Assembly: GCA_018340375.1 (NCBI GenBank)
Contig: JAFFJZ010000007.1
Span: 24,340,001 to 24,404,000, forward strand
DNA: 64,000 nucleotides
Reading direction: 5' to 3'
Source: Gonatopus flavifemur
Lineage: Eukaryota; Arthropoda; Insecta; Hymenoptera; Dryinidae
Positions 1 through 11,400 of the stretch are shown piece by piece (position 1 is the stretch's first letter; every line of letters starts with the position of its first letter). Below the pieces are notes generated by a model. It saw only the letters and a list, made by a program, of their open reading frames with translations. It searched no databases and was not told where the DNA came from. A program made the translations under genes and the position numbers.

Positions 1-1209
1 CTGATTCTTTTACTATGTTCGACAGAAAGAACCTCAACCGTGACTCGAATTACTGATAGGAACTATTAGCCTTGAGACGGATAAAGGGCTGATAGAAATA
101 GTTATTTACTTCACTCGTACTCCTAGCTCATGTAGTTGGGGAAGAATGCTTGGTTAGGAACCATCAACATCATCACTTGGAGATCCGACAGAGTCGCATG
201 ATGAGTATTTAACGTTATGGTGTGAATATCAGGCAAATTGATTTTTTTCAATATGATGCAATCGAATTTCCATCTTGCAACTTGATATGTACATTTGTTA
301 TTAGTGTATGAACATTATATACTTTCTTCTTCAAAGAAAAAAAAATTGCCTCCCGGAAGTGTTTGAAAAAATAATTATTTATTTATTTATAAATTTTTTA
401 TCGTTCATGTATGCTGATTGCATTGTATACCGAATCAAAGATGGAAGACACGAAGAAAATTGACTGTTCGTTCAACCCTCTAGCTGCAATAGTTCCCGGG
501 TTGTGGTCGATGGAAGTTTGCAAGGAACTGTCATTTTTTGGATTTTCAAAAATGAATATTTCGAAAACAGAGGGTGGTAGAGATTCAAACTTTTAGGATT
601 TTCATTTTCTCTAGGGGTTTCTCATTAGGCTTCAGTCAAATAGAAAGCTGTTGGAAACTGTTAGCGTGTTCACTTGTAATTGCAATCACATTCAGTTAAA
701 GGGAAAATTACCGTTTCAAACCTTCAGCTCATCACTGGAAGATGCGGATTGAAACCAGCCTCGTCTGATGGCGGATACACCCCATATGAATTCCGTCCAT
801 CTGTACACCCGTTATTGCAGACCAATCCAGTGAGGAAACTCATTACGGCTAGATCCCATCAGAGACGGACAGAACCTCTCACTGTTGCGATTAGACCAGA
901 CAGGGGTCCGTTAGAGACAGTTCGACTCTGTATGAGTTTTCTATCCGTTTCTAACGGAATTTTTACTAGGAACCACATATTCGCTACACTGGGGTGATTT
1001 CCACCCCAGCGACAAAAATTCTTATAACAAATGAACTATTGAAATTTCTACTCGTCCATTTCTATGGGACTTATTTAGAGTTCAATTCAAAGTACTCATA
1101 AATTATATAGCATGAAGCCAAATTCAAGTATACTGAAAAAAATGAAGTGTAAAGAGAATATGGAGAAGCGAATGTTTTCACAAGAAATTCATAACTTTTT
1201 TGCTCAATA
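1..1209. other. Intron or flank of gene A, nothing recognised
   Basis: AT-rich DNA with a GC-richer block at 730-960. Open frames here (411-596, 680-997) show no family likeness and no splice partner. Confidence 0.5.
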
Positions 1210-2503
1210 CAGGTTGGTTGAAGAGTTTTGAAAGCGACACCTATCAACCAGTATAGGAATCAAAATTTATACGCTATTTTTATATTTCATCCTTCATTTG
1301 AACACACACACACAATTTTATTCCGATCTGTCAATTCATTCTTTGTTTACAAGCCATTCGAAGTTGACGTGTCAGTGTATTTTGTGAAAATGGAAAAATC
1401 CGAATATCGTGCAGTGATAAAATTTTTTGTTTTGGAAGGTTTATCGGCAACAGAAATTCATACTAAAATGAAGAAAGTGTTGAAGGAATCTGCTCCTTCA
1501 TTTCCAACTGTACATCGATGGGTTTTAGAGTTCAAACGTGGTCGTACAAGCGTTGAAGATCAATCACGTGGTGGACGTCCAAAAAGTGCAACGAAATCAG
1601 ACATCATTGAGCAAGTCTATGATATTGTTTGTAAAGATCTGGGTTTGACTAAGCGTGAAATTGCTGATACCATAGGCATCTCGGATGAACGAGTACTCCA
1701 TATTTTACACGGAGAATTATATATGAAAAAGCTTTTTGGAAAGTTAGTGCCGCATTCGTTGACAATTCAACAAAAACTGAATCGAAAACAAATTTCTCAG
1801 CGTGATTTGGAGCGTTTTAAGCAGAATAAGACCGATTTTTTGCGTCGTTTCGTAACTGTGGACGAGACTTGGATCTACCATCATGATCCTAAACTGAAAC
1901 AAGAGCGTTTACAGTGGACCGAAGCTAGTTGTTCAGCTCCAAAACGGGTGAAGTCAGAACGATCGGCAAAAAAGGTTTTAGCATCGGTTTTTTGGGACGC
2001 AAAAGGGGTTTTGTTGATTGATTACCTCGAAAAAGGTAAAACAATTAACTTTGAATATTATTGCAACCTTTTGGACCAGTTGGGTGAAAAAATTCGTGAA
2101 AAAAGACCCGGTTTACGGAAGAGAAAAATCATTTTCCATCAAGACAATGCACGTGTTCACACAAGTGTTCTGGCGATGGCTAAACTGAACGAATTGAAGT
2201 ACGAATTGCTTGAACACCCACCGTTTTCACCAGATTTGGCTCCCTCCGACTATTACCTTTTCTGAAATTTGAAACAGTTCCTTCGTGGAAAGCCTTTTTC
2301 GTCGAATGAAGAAGCTATTGCAGCTGTGGAACAGTATTTTGCGGAGCTTCCGGAAAATCATTACAGAGATGGTACAAAATTATTGGAGGATCGTTGGAAT
2401 AAGTGTGTTGAAGTTGAGGGAGAGTATATTGAATAAAAAAAATCATTTCATCAAAAAATACACATTCTTTCATTTTTGCTTTCAAAACTTTTCAACCAAC
2501 CTG
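1210..2503 (+). mobile_element. Mariner transposon 1, full length (1294 bp)
   Basis: The element is flanked by TA (1208-1209 and 2504-2505). Its ends form a 26-bp inverted repeat beginning CAGGTTGGTTGAA with one mismatch. It carries one transposase reading frame with a single premature stop. Length, TA target and DD34D transposase are those of the mariner branch of the Tc1/mariner superfamily. It sits in what should be the last intron of gene A, in the same orientation. Confidence 0.93.
1390..2436 (+). pseudogene. Mariner transposase with one internal stop
   Basis: From ATG 1390 (MEKSEYRAVIKFFVLEGLSA) the frame runs to TAA at 2434-2436, 348 codons, usual for mariner. Seen: two helix-turn-helix regions (TVHRWVLEFKRGR; LGLTKREIADTIGISDERV), first catalytic Asp in VTVDETWIYHH, second in IFHQDNARVHTS, third in [12 protein letters not shown], with exactly 34 residues between the second and third (DD34D). 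The frame is broken once by TGA at 2263-2265, just after the last catalytic Asp, where related proteins have an Arg or Pro; CGA to TGA would be one transition. The upstream extension to 1228 is only an open stretch without family likeness. The copy should be inactive. Confidence 0.93.
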
Positions 2504-2505
2504 TA

Positions 2506-5259
2506 TTTTGAGCTAAAAATTGGAGAACATACTTTGAAATGTTACACTGGACGTGTTTACTGAGGAAAGAGTATTTATTCTGAGGAATGAAGATCCCGTG
2601 TGGAAATTAATTCTTGGCGGTGGTTTGGGCCAAACTGGGCGTCCTCAACTTGGGCCTATGTAGGACATTCATGATGAAAACAATGCAGGCGCTGAAACTA
2701 GAACCTTTAAAAGGATAATCAATTCTTGCTAATATTACCAAATTGAATAAATATTGCAAGGAGAGAATCCCAGGTGGAAACTTCTTCGATTGAAAATTGG
2801 GCTATCCAAGGCCCTATCTGTACCCAGACCACTTCGAATTGAGCCCGAACAGGGCCTGGAATGGGCCGATTTCAATTCCAACTCAGGTATTCCACCCGGC
2901 ATTACTTTGTTCATACATTATCGGACTGTATTGAAAAACAGAACAGCCTCATTATGTCTTAGAATTAACCATACAGTCACTTTTTTTCGATCTTTTGATA
3001 TTGTGCACCGATAGTGTGAACGCAGTAATCATGGATGGAATATTTTTGTATGTGCATACATCGCAAAAAATCGATCACTCTGCATTTCAACACTTTTTGG
3101 TGAAGAAACAGTTTTTTATATATTCCTATGCGTGTATTCATACTGACATGTAATGTATACTGCTACACATCAGTGTTATAATTAGTGAAACAGGCACATA
3201 TGGGAATCACCCACATGATTTGAGTAAATTTGTTCCAACTAGGAAAAATAGCATAGAAACTCATACGTTTTATTATAATCTGATGGAAGTGTTTAAATAC
3301 CACTATTGAATCTGATAAAATCTTATGAGGATATATGGGATTCTATAACGGTATTTGGACATCCATCAGATTTTTCCAACGGGATTTTCAACGTAAGTTT
3401 ATATTTAAAAAAAGAATCAATATCAGGACGAGACCCTATGCGGGCTGTAGTTGAATGCATTCAGATTTTCAACATAAGGAGAAACATTGGCAATGCAGCT
3501 TGGCCACATATGGGCCGTATATGGATGTCCCCGAGTTAGAGAAATCAAGCTCAATATCGGCAACCTGACTGAGACCCTTAGTGGCTGAGTCTAGGACATC
3601 CTAAGTTGGGACATCCAATATAAGCCCATACGGGGCCTATATTCGATACAGGACACCCAGAAAATTTTCCACACGGGAGAAGAAATTTGTAAAAAAAAAT
3701 GACCTGCACGGAAAAAAATGTATAGCTATACCAGCTAAACTTTAGCTGCTGCAGCGAAATATCTAGCTATGATAGCTAAAATCTAGCTGATACAGCTAGA
3801 CATTTCTTTCCGTGTGTGTTTTTATCAAAAATTTTCAGTTCACAATTTCTAATAACTACTGCAGACAGACTAATGCTATTGTTATTATAATTGGCTATCG
3901 ATAGATGCTGCTATGGACCCCGCCCTTACATTCAGGTCCTCGAAATTAAAATGAAATCGGCTTGGGGTACATTTTACCCCAGTGTGGTAAACAAGGGTGA
4001 ACAAATGGAAAAATGCCAGTTTATGTGTAATTTTTGTGTGCGGAAATATAGATTAATTTGTTGCGAAGATATCAAACTTCATAAAAATTTGTTCTTGCTA
4101 AGCGCGTTTCAAGTCCTATATTATTAGATTTTCCACTTGAAGATAATTTCATAAATTATTCCAAGTAACACGAAAGTGCTGTTGAAGTGCTGTGTACATG
4201 CCACTTGGTTATATTCATTTAGTACAGCAAAAAACATTCCATGACACGTTCAAAGAACGTTCATCTGCGTAAACATACTATGAAGATACTTCGAACGTAT
4301 TCAACTGTACCAAATGCATGTAATAAGAATATTCTACGAACCTGCTACACACGTGGTAGTGCTGTTTGGGATAGAGAAACAACCAGAATTTAATATTTTT
4401 GATGCCAAAAAATCGATTTTGGTAAATTGTTTTTATTTTTGGCGATTAACTTTGAATGCAATTGGTGCAGGAATCTGGGAATCATGGAAATCACAACTAC
4501 AATTAGAAATTATCATTAGCAAATATTTTTCAATGAATTCTGAGACAAAGATAAGTTTTATGACCATTGAAATCACATTGTAGTAATTTCAATTAAATTG
4601 GAGTGAATTTGATAGAGTTACAATCATTTATAGTTCAACATGATCCCAGCCCTAAATTTCATTCCAAGTATGTGATAAATATGACAAGTAAATTTTTTTG
4701 CGTGTACGGAACACTTTTAATCCTAAGAAGTTCATGTGGGATAACTCGTTGCCCCAGCACGTTTTCACTCGCCTTTATAAATCAATGACTGTTCCAATCA
4801 CTCCAAAACCACTTTTCAATATTGTCAATGCATAAAATTAGAATAAATGTATAACAATTTTTTCCTCTTTCTCCAAGGAAAAAACAGAAGTGTTATAAAA
4901 TATTCTTAAAAAAGCTAGCTGGAAATGTTTTGGGGCAACTCATTACCTCAGTGTGCCTTTCTCGAGTACCCCCACGATGTGTACCTTTCTAGGGTCAAGG
5001 AACCGAATAAAGAGTTTTTTTTCCACCACGTACATGAATTTCGTTTAATATACACATGAACGTACAATGTGCAGAACCATATAACGGCCACGTATATTTT
5101 GGTGTTAAAATACATTGAATATGACTTAAAACTTATATAGAATCCAATTCATACGCGTGTTTGGGAAAAAAACTGTCAACAAAAGCATTCAAACCCATTT
5201 AAAAATTTGTGAAAGTGATATGCATAATATCGGTCGTCTGTTTTCTGATTCTCCTTCAG
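2506..5259. other. Gene A last intron, non-coding
   Basis: Contains one MITE (3707-3814) and stretches with GGGCC/GGCCTATG words at 2620-2900 and 3480-3660 that look like old repeats. No exon of gene A is seen. Confidence 0.5.
3707..3814. mobile_element. CACGGA-group MITE, 108 bp, TG duplication
   Basis: CACGGAAAAAAATG at the left, CATTTCTTTCCGTG at the right; TG stands directly outside both ends. The inside is built of TAGCTA/CAGCTA words. In the last intron of gene A. Confidence 0.75.
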
Positions 5260-5319
5260 GTTTGGAATTCCGCGTTGTCCTATTATATGCTTTTACGACA
5301 AAAAGTTTATGAAGAATGA
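5260..5319 (+). CDS. Odorant receptor gene A, 3'-terminal coding exon only
   Basis: This is the last coding exon of an insect odorant receptor whose other exons lie before the window. It follows an acceptor (CTCCTTCAG), is 60 nt long, reads VWNSALSYYMLLRQKVYEE and ends in TGA at 5317-5319. The sixth exons of genes B (26455-26514) and C (41791-41850) are also exactly 60 nt, start in the same phase and carry the same SLSY-x2-LLRQ core, which is the well-known C-terminal signature of the family (end of membrane span 7). By this exon gene A is closer to gene C than to gene B. No other exon of A was found in 1-5259, so its last intron is at least 5.2 kb and holds a mariner element. A possible polyadenylation signal AATAAA lies at 5409-5414. 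Confidence rests on the paralogue match, because the exon is too short to stand alone. Confidence 0.8.
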   Translation, partial: VWNSALSYYMLLRQKVYEE

Positions 5320-5614
5320 GAGACTCGACTCATCGTGAGTTTCAACCATTGAATCATGATTCGGCAACAAAACTGATTCCATCAAACGTTGTAAGGATTT
5401 ATTGGAAAAATAAACGAATAATTAGGTTTTTGAATATCGTGTTGCTTTTTCATCCCTTCCAATTTCACATCAATCACAATCATGTCGATGGCGTAGGGAA
5501 TAACAATTTAGCTACCTAGAACTTCATTATAAAATGCAATTGGTGTAGCTAAACGTGTTTAAGGATATTGATTTTTACCTTCTAACGGAATAAATATTTT
5601 TCGAACTTGTCATG

Positions 5615-5750
5615 CAGTGCTGTTTTTACAAATTGTTTTTCCTTCTTCAACCGACGTGTAACAAAGAACAGCGTATAGACAACTGCCCATCGACTGTCCT
5701 TTGTTACACGTCGATTGAAGAAGAAAGAAGAATTTTTAGAGACGGCACTG
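5615..5750. mobile_element. hAT-type MITE, 136 bp
   Basis: CAGTGCTGTTTTTAC at the left pairs with the right end; the centre is an inverted pair CGACGTGTAACAAAG. An 8-bp duplication with one mismatch flanks it (TTGTCATG at 5607-5614, GTGTCATG at 5751-5758). A fragment GTAACAAAGAACG also occurs near 14468. Between genes A and B. Confidence 0.8.
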
Positions 5751-6748
5751 GTGTCATGACACGTAATTTACTAAGCAAATATATGTAGGTAATTAAAAGC
5801 TCCTCGGCGTGTTCCCGCACAGAACATCTACCGATATCTACGTCGCATAACTGTGGAGGCGAGGTGGATACAACGAGGAGGAACGTAGAAGCGACGTAGA
5901 GGCGACGGGGTAATGTCTGACAATCGGTGGTTTTGTTGTATGTGTTCGTACATTTTACGCACGTTCATAGACTAGCGTGTATACTAGAATAGCGTGTTTC
6001 ATTTCCGGATGATATTTTTTCTTTCCTTGTCCTACTTGAAAATTTCATATTTTATGGGGAATAAAAAATAATCCCATAGGAAAAAAAATTCTAAGTGAAT
6101 TAGAGGCTTGGCTCATTCAAAAATTCGATTCCCCATTTGAGTAACATAGGAAACTGGTGAACTTTGGTTTCAATCCGATTTTAAGGTGTTCAAAAAATTT
6201 TTTTCGAGTGAATGAGCATGGTGGGCTTGTAGCACATAAAATTTGCTACAAAAAAGTTCCCATGAAATAGAGCTGTACGACCAATAGTTTCAGAGTTACA
6301 GAGCTTGAAAGGTGAACTTTAATCAAAATCGGCATAAAATCCCCTATAATCTTGTATTTATTGAAATTTACATTCAATTATTGTATTTGAATAAAATTTT
6401 TTCAACACCGAAAAACCGAGTTCAAGCCAAAGTTGATGAGTTTCCTGTGTTATTTAAATGGGACACTGAATTTTTGGATGAGCTTAGTCTCTTATCCACT
6501 TGGAATTTCTGTTCGAACGGGGATATGTTTTTTCCTCTGAAAAATATCAAATTCTCAGGTAGCACAGAGGAAACAAAAATCTCGCCCGAAAATGAAACAC
6601 CCTAGTGTATACAGGGTTGGCTCGATACCGTGCCGACATCCCGATCACAGAGATATTTCTTCCACATTTTTCAAGCAATTGGGCTGAAACTTATATGGGA
6701 ACACCACAGGACTATAAATAAAACGCGGTGTAAATTTCATTGCAATCA

Positions 6749-6942
6749 CACTGGAAAAATATGTTTAGTTGCCGTGACTAAAAATTTTAGTTAAATACGA
6801 CCTCAACTAAAAATTCAGTTGCCTTGACTAAATATTAGTATAGTTATAGTCCCTTTTACTGAAAATTTTTGTTGCAACAAGTAATATTCCAGTTCAGGTA
6901 ACTTGAATGTTTTACTTGTTGTCGTTTTTGACTACCACAACT
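6749..6942. mobile_element. MITE of the TTAGTTGCCGTGACTAAA type
   Basis: Starts CACTGGAAAAATATG; words such as GTGACTAAAAAT, AATATT and CAGGTAACTTGAATGTTTTA match 23238-23421 in order. The right end is poorly kept. Between genes A and B. Confidence 0.55.
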
Positions 6943-7865
6943 GTAGTACATTGCGTACCAAGGAGGTAAAGAGCGTCTTCCAACGACGAGCGTGATGTTT
7001 CCAATACGAGTCGTCGAAAACGAGTAATGAAAACATTGCGCCAGGCGTTAAAGGCTCTGCCTCCGTGGTGCACACAGGACTTTATGTAACAAAGTACGAC
7101 TTGTAAGTATTTTGTATGTAAGAGCAACGTGCGGGCGCGAGGGACTTTTGCCTCCTAGGACATTAATAAGACACTTGCCTACAGTGTGGCATCCCCACCA
7201 CTGACTTTTCCCCGAGTCGCCAAAACTACCGTTTTCATGCGCAGAGACGCGCATGAAAACACGCGCAAATCGTACTGCGTTACATAAAAGAGTTTTTTCA
7301 GTGCAGATAATAGGAAGCGGAGAGATGCACGTTCGCAAAATCACAATTTTCGATCACACTTTTCCCCTCATCAATCTAGTTCCTCCGAATAAATCAGGTC
7401 AAAACTTATATGAGACCACTATTAACTCTGTATGTAACTGTGGTAAAAATTTCATGATGATCGAATAATGGGAACGGGATATATCCGCGTTCGAAATTCC
7501 TCGCCTGGACTATACACATCCAACCACACCGACAGACAGACAAACACGGAACAAAAATTTTTTTCCGAGTTCGGAGAAACATTTTGGTTTGAGGGACTTT
7601 GATTTTGGTGACAAGAAAATTTTCGGTTCCTCAGAACGATTACAAAGTTCCCCTATGACGAGGAAGCAAAATATTCTTGTGTTTAAAAACACTCACGCAG
7701 AAGAAGCAACCATGTGAACATTCAATGAAAAGAGAGGTTAGTTTGCTTCAGTAGCAATTCGAAAACATTGGTTCAAATGTAAATTCCATTTCAGTTGCGT
7801 TCACGTGAGCGGTTATGTCAAAATCAACAATGACCCGTACAGACTTCAGACGGCTTTTTGGTCAT

Positions 7866-8060
7866 GTTGCTGAAGTTTGAATCGTTTATTGGAATGAATT
7901 AGTCATCGAATAATACAGTATGCATTTATTAACACCCAAAAATCTTGCAATACATTCTCCAAAAGAGTTGATTGGACAAGATAAATAACGATGGTTTATC
8001 AGATTCCGTAAGTTTGACTTTTCTTTTTGTTTCTATAAACGATTCGAACTTCAAGAACAT
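7866..8060. repeat. Dispersed repeat with TGAAGTTTGAATCGTTTAT ends, copy 1
   Basis: TGAAGTTTGAATCGTTTATT at the left is mirrored by TATAAACGATTCGAACTTCA at the right. The inside words AAAATCTTGCA, AAAGAGTTGATT and TAACGATG match 53338-53549. Between genes A and B. Confidence 0.65.
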
Positions 8061-8483
8061 TTTTTGGTCCGTGTAACTTCAATAGTAACGATGGTACTGA
8101 ATACTTTCATTTGTAAAACGTGAAATACCATCTATTCCCTGTACTTTAGATAATCAATCAATCAGTCCAACGAAGTGATCGGTTAAGAGAATTTTCATTC
8201 ATTACAAGCAGATGTCATTCCTCACACTTTTTCGTATCTTCCCTCGATAATAAGGTAATTCAATAAATTACTTTGGAGTTTGTAGAAGACAATTGCAATG
8301 CAATTGTATTTGATTGCATGTTCAATTGGTTTAATGACATAAGTATACACGAATTTGTCTATAGGCAAAGATTCGATTCTGACGTACGGGAAGGAATTCT
8401 TACGGAATAATGCATCACTTACGAATTCATTTCAAGTGTCTTTTTTGTGTTCTGGTTGATTCCGTTTTTTGGATTCTCCCAAT

Positions 8484-11400
8484 ATGGCACGGAAAACTTA
8501 TTTGTCGGTGGATCTCACACGATTCTTTATGAAAGTTGTGGGTTTTTGGTTTGCCAAGACACCTACAGAATCATATATCTTACGTCTTCTTCGTACATAC
8601 ACTTTATTGGCTGTTGGTTTCGCTTGTTTCGTTTTACTGGTGGACTTGTACCACTGCGTACATGATTTTTACGTAAGTTTCTTATACATTTCTCTCTATC
8701 ATCAGTTCTTTTGTTTTGAATCGGTCAATGAAAAAGCTGAAATTTTTTATTCTCGATCAGTCTGGGATTTGTGTTTGTGCAATTTTCTAGATGTATCATT
8801 TGAATTCAGAATTTATCTACTGGATGGATAACAGTGAGGATATATCGAGTGTCCCAGAGAACATTCGTCCCTTTCATGAGGTTATTTTCTGAGATGGAAC
8901 AATTTTTCCTTGAGTACACGGAAAGACCGAGTTTATTAATAATATACAGTTTATTTCTAATATTTAGATAAATGACTGTCAATTTAGGGAAAAAGAAGAT
9001 CGTTGGAGAATATTCGTCATGAGTTTACCAAAAATTCGTAGTGAAGATATCAAAGGTTGATCGTCTGATTGTTATTTTCGATAGTAAAACTATCAACTTA
9101 TGGTAAATTCATTACGAATATTCTTCAATGATCCTCTTTTTTCTCAACTTGACAGTTAATTTTCCTGAATATTAACGAACTCGGGCTTTCCGTGTAAAAT
9201 ATTTGAAAAAGATTAATTTTGGAGCTATAAACAGAACAAGTGGACCCTTCAGGTGGCAAGTGCATCGACTGTTTTAGTGGTTGACGAGTGTGCTTATATA
9301 GGGGAAAAGTGTCCAAAATGATCCCTCGAGGTAAAATGATCCCTCGTTATTCTGACGATCCTACTAACGCTATCTATCCAAATTTTTCACAAACTTGTGC
9401 TTTATAATGTCCTATAGCTGATTTTGTAACCTCTGCGGTCATAAGACGACGTGGTATTATTCTAGAAAATATAATACAAAATTACGACTTTTGATGTAAG
9501 GTAAAATCAAATTCGACTGTTATTCACTATTTTCTAGGATACCCCACAGTACAGTCTGTTTCATGTATGGGTTGAGACATCATTCAACTATACTTTGACC
9601 TGTATCTAATAATCCATTGTGCATGCATTGAGGGGATCATCGAGGGGATCCCAAGGGGATCATTTTACCCTCCTGTATGTCCAAAATGATCCTTTATGGA
9701 ACTTTTGGAAATCTTGTCATGGAACAGAGCATTGATGTATTTTTCTATTTTTTATGAATAAAATGTATGGTTGAAAGATTGGACTAAGCAATACCATTGG
9801 AAGTTGATCCAAAAACACTGTTCTTGTTACATAAAATTCAAGTATGCCTTAAGGGGATCATTTTGGAAACTTTTCCCCTACGTAGCTTCACTTGATTAAC
9901 TGTAGTTAGTTCTGAAATTCAACATTTCGCTATATTTCCCTACAGGGAAGGGCATCTTGTTTTTACTTCAGGAATCACCCTTTGGAATCATCATGTATTA
10001 GATGGAATATCTTGCAACCAGCAATTCATTTCCAACTCACTGATCGTACACGGAAAAAAGAAAATGGAGAAATTTACCTTGTAAGACGACAATGCGTCAC
10101 TTCGAGTCTTCAAATGGAAATTTTTACGAAATATATTGTCAAATAATTCACCTAATGAGAGAAAAATCTATGTTTGTCTCATAATGTGAATTATTTGATA
10201 ATATATTTTGTAAAAATTTCCATTTAAAGACTCGAAGCAACGCATTGTCATCCTGCAAGGTAAATTTTTCCATTTTCTTTTCTCCGTGTAGTCGGGCCGG
10301 ATTTCTCGATGATCGGATTCTTTGCTGGCCTCTGAGGGTCTCCAAACTCGCCATCATGTTACTACCTAATATTTGGTTGTGCACTGTAAAAAATGTGGAG
10401 GAATTGTTTTCCCATCAACAATAAGGAATTTTTCCAACACTTTGAGGAATTATTTTGTTTTTTGGATGTTGCATCTCCACCAAATTATAGTGGAAGATTC
10501 CCTATCTATGAAGGAACTTCGCTGCCACCATTTTTTTGAGGAGAATTCCACAATTATTTTTTACAGTATATATGGGCTACGATCATGATGCGCTAGATGC
10601 AATATTTCGCATCTAAAGACTCAATGTTGTCTCAAAGATAATTTTTGAATGCCCATTTGTTGACGAATGGCTTGTTTTGCTGATGTCTGGAGGCTTGCAA
10701 ATCTGATAATATATCACTGACCCTAGCAAATTTGATCATACTGTGATCATACTGAAATTATCCAGTATGTTTATGAATTTTCCATCCTCCAATTATACTC
10801 AAATAATATTGTTACCGAAATCAAACTAGATTTATATTAAAACATACCGAAATTTGATACGTCTTCGGTAATAATTGGGTATGGAGGATTTATACCAAAT
10901 TCACACCGAATTCGTACGGAATAAATACCGAATGATTGGAAATATTTCGGTATACCTCGAGCACAAAAATTTCACGAGCATACGGTATGCTCCCAGTTCA
11001 CTCTTGGTTACAACTTGGTATTTCACCGAACTGTTACTAGATTCATACTGATTGTATACCATACCAAAATTATACTCACAGAATACAGAAAATTTCGGTA
11101 CACGGGAAAAATAAGTAGTCCAAATTTTGGTTGACCAGTATGCCAATTTTGGACGGAGCACAAATTTGAAAAGAATTCGTATACTGGATTTTAATAATTC
11201 GTTAACTGTGTTCACTATTCGAACAATGGAATCCACTTTTATTTTCATCATCGAAATAATGGAAAGAGTCAACGAATTATTAAAATCTAGTGTACGAATT
11301 CTTCTCCAAATTGTGCTCCGTCCAAAAGTGACATACTGGTCAACGAAAATTTGGATCACTGATTTCTTCCGTGTATGATCGGATTCGCTAGGGTGAGTAA

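Larger units (their letters stand above)
5320..8483. other. Spacer between genes A and B
   Basis: Holds a hAT MITE, the 6749 MITE and repeat copy 1. The GC-richer part 6940-7340 has minus-strand open frames without likeness to any protein I know. The gene B promoter must lie near its right end, but no core motif is clear. Confidence 0.5.

Noticed and set aside
1228..1389. N-terminal extension of the mariner 1 transposase
   Set aside because: The family protein starts at ATG 1390 (MEKSEY); the stretch before it is element leader.
8447..8483. Earlier start for gene B
   Set aside because: The only earlier in-frame start is a TTG codon; ATG 8484 gives the 189-nt exon shared by C and D.
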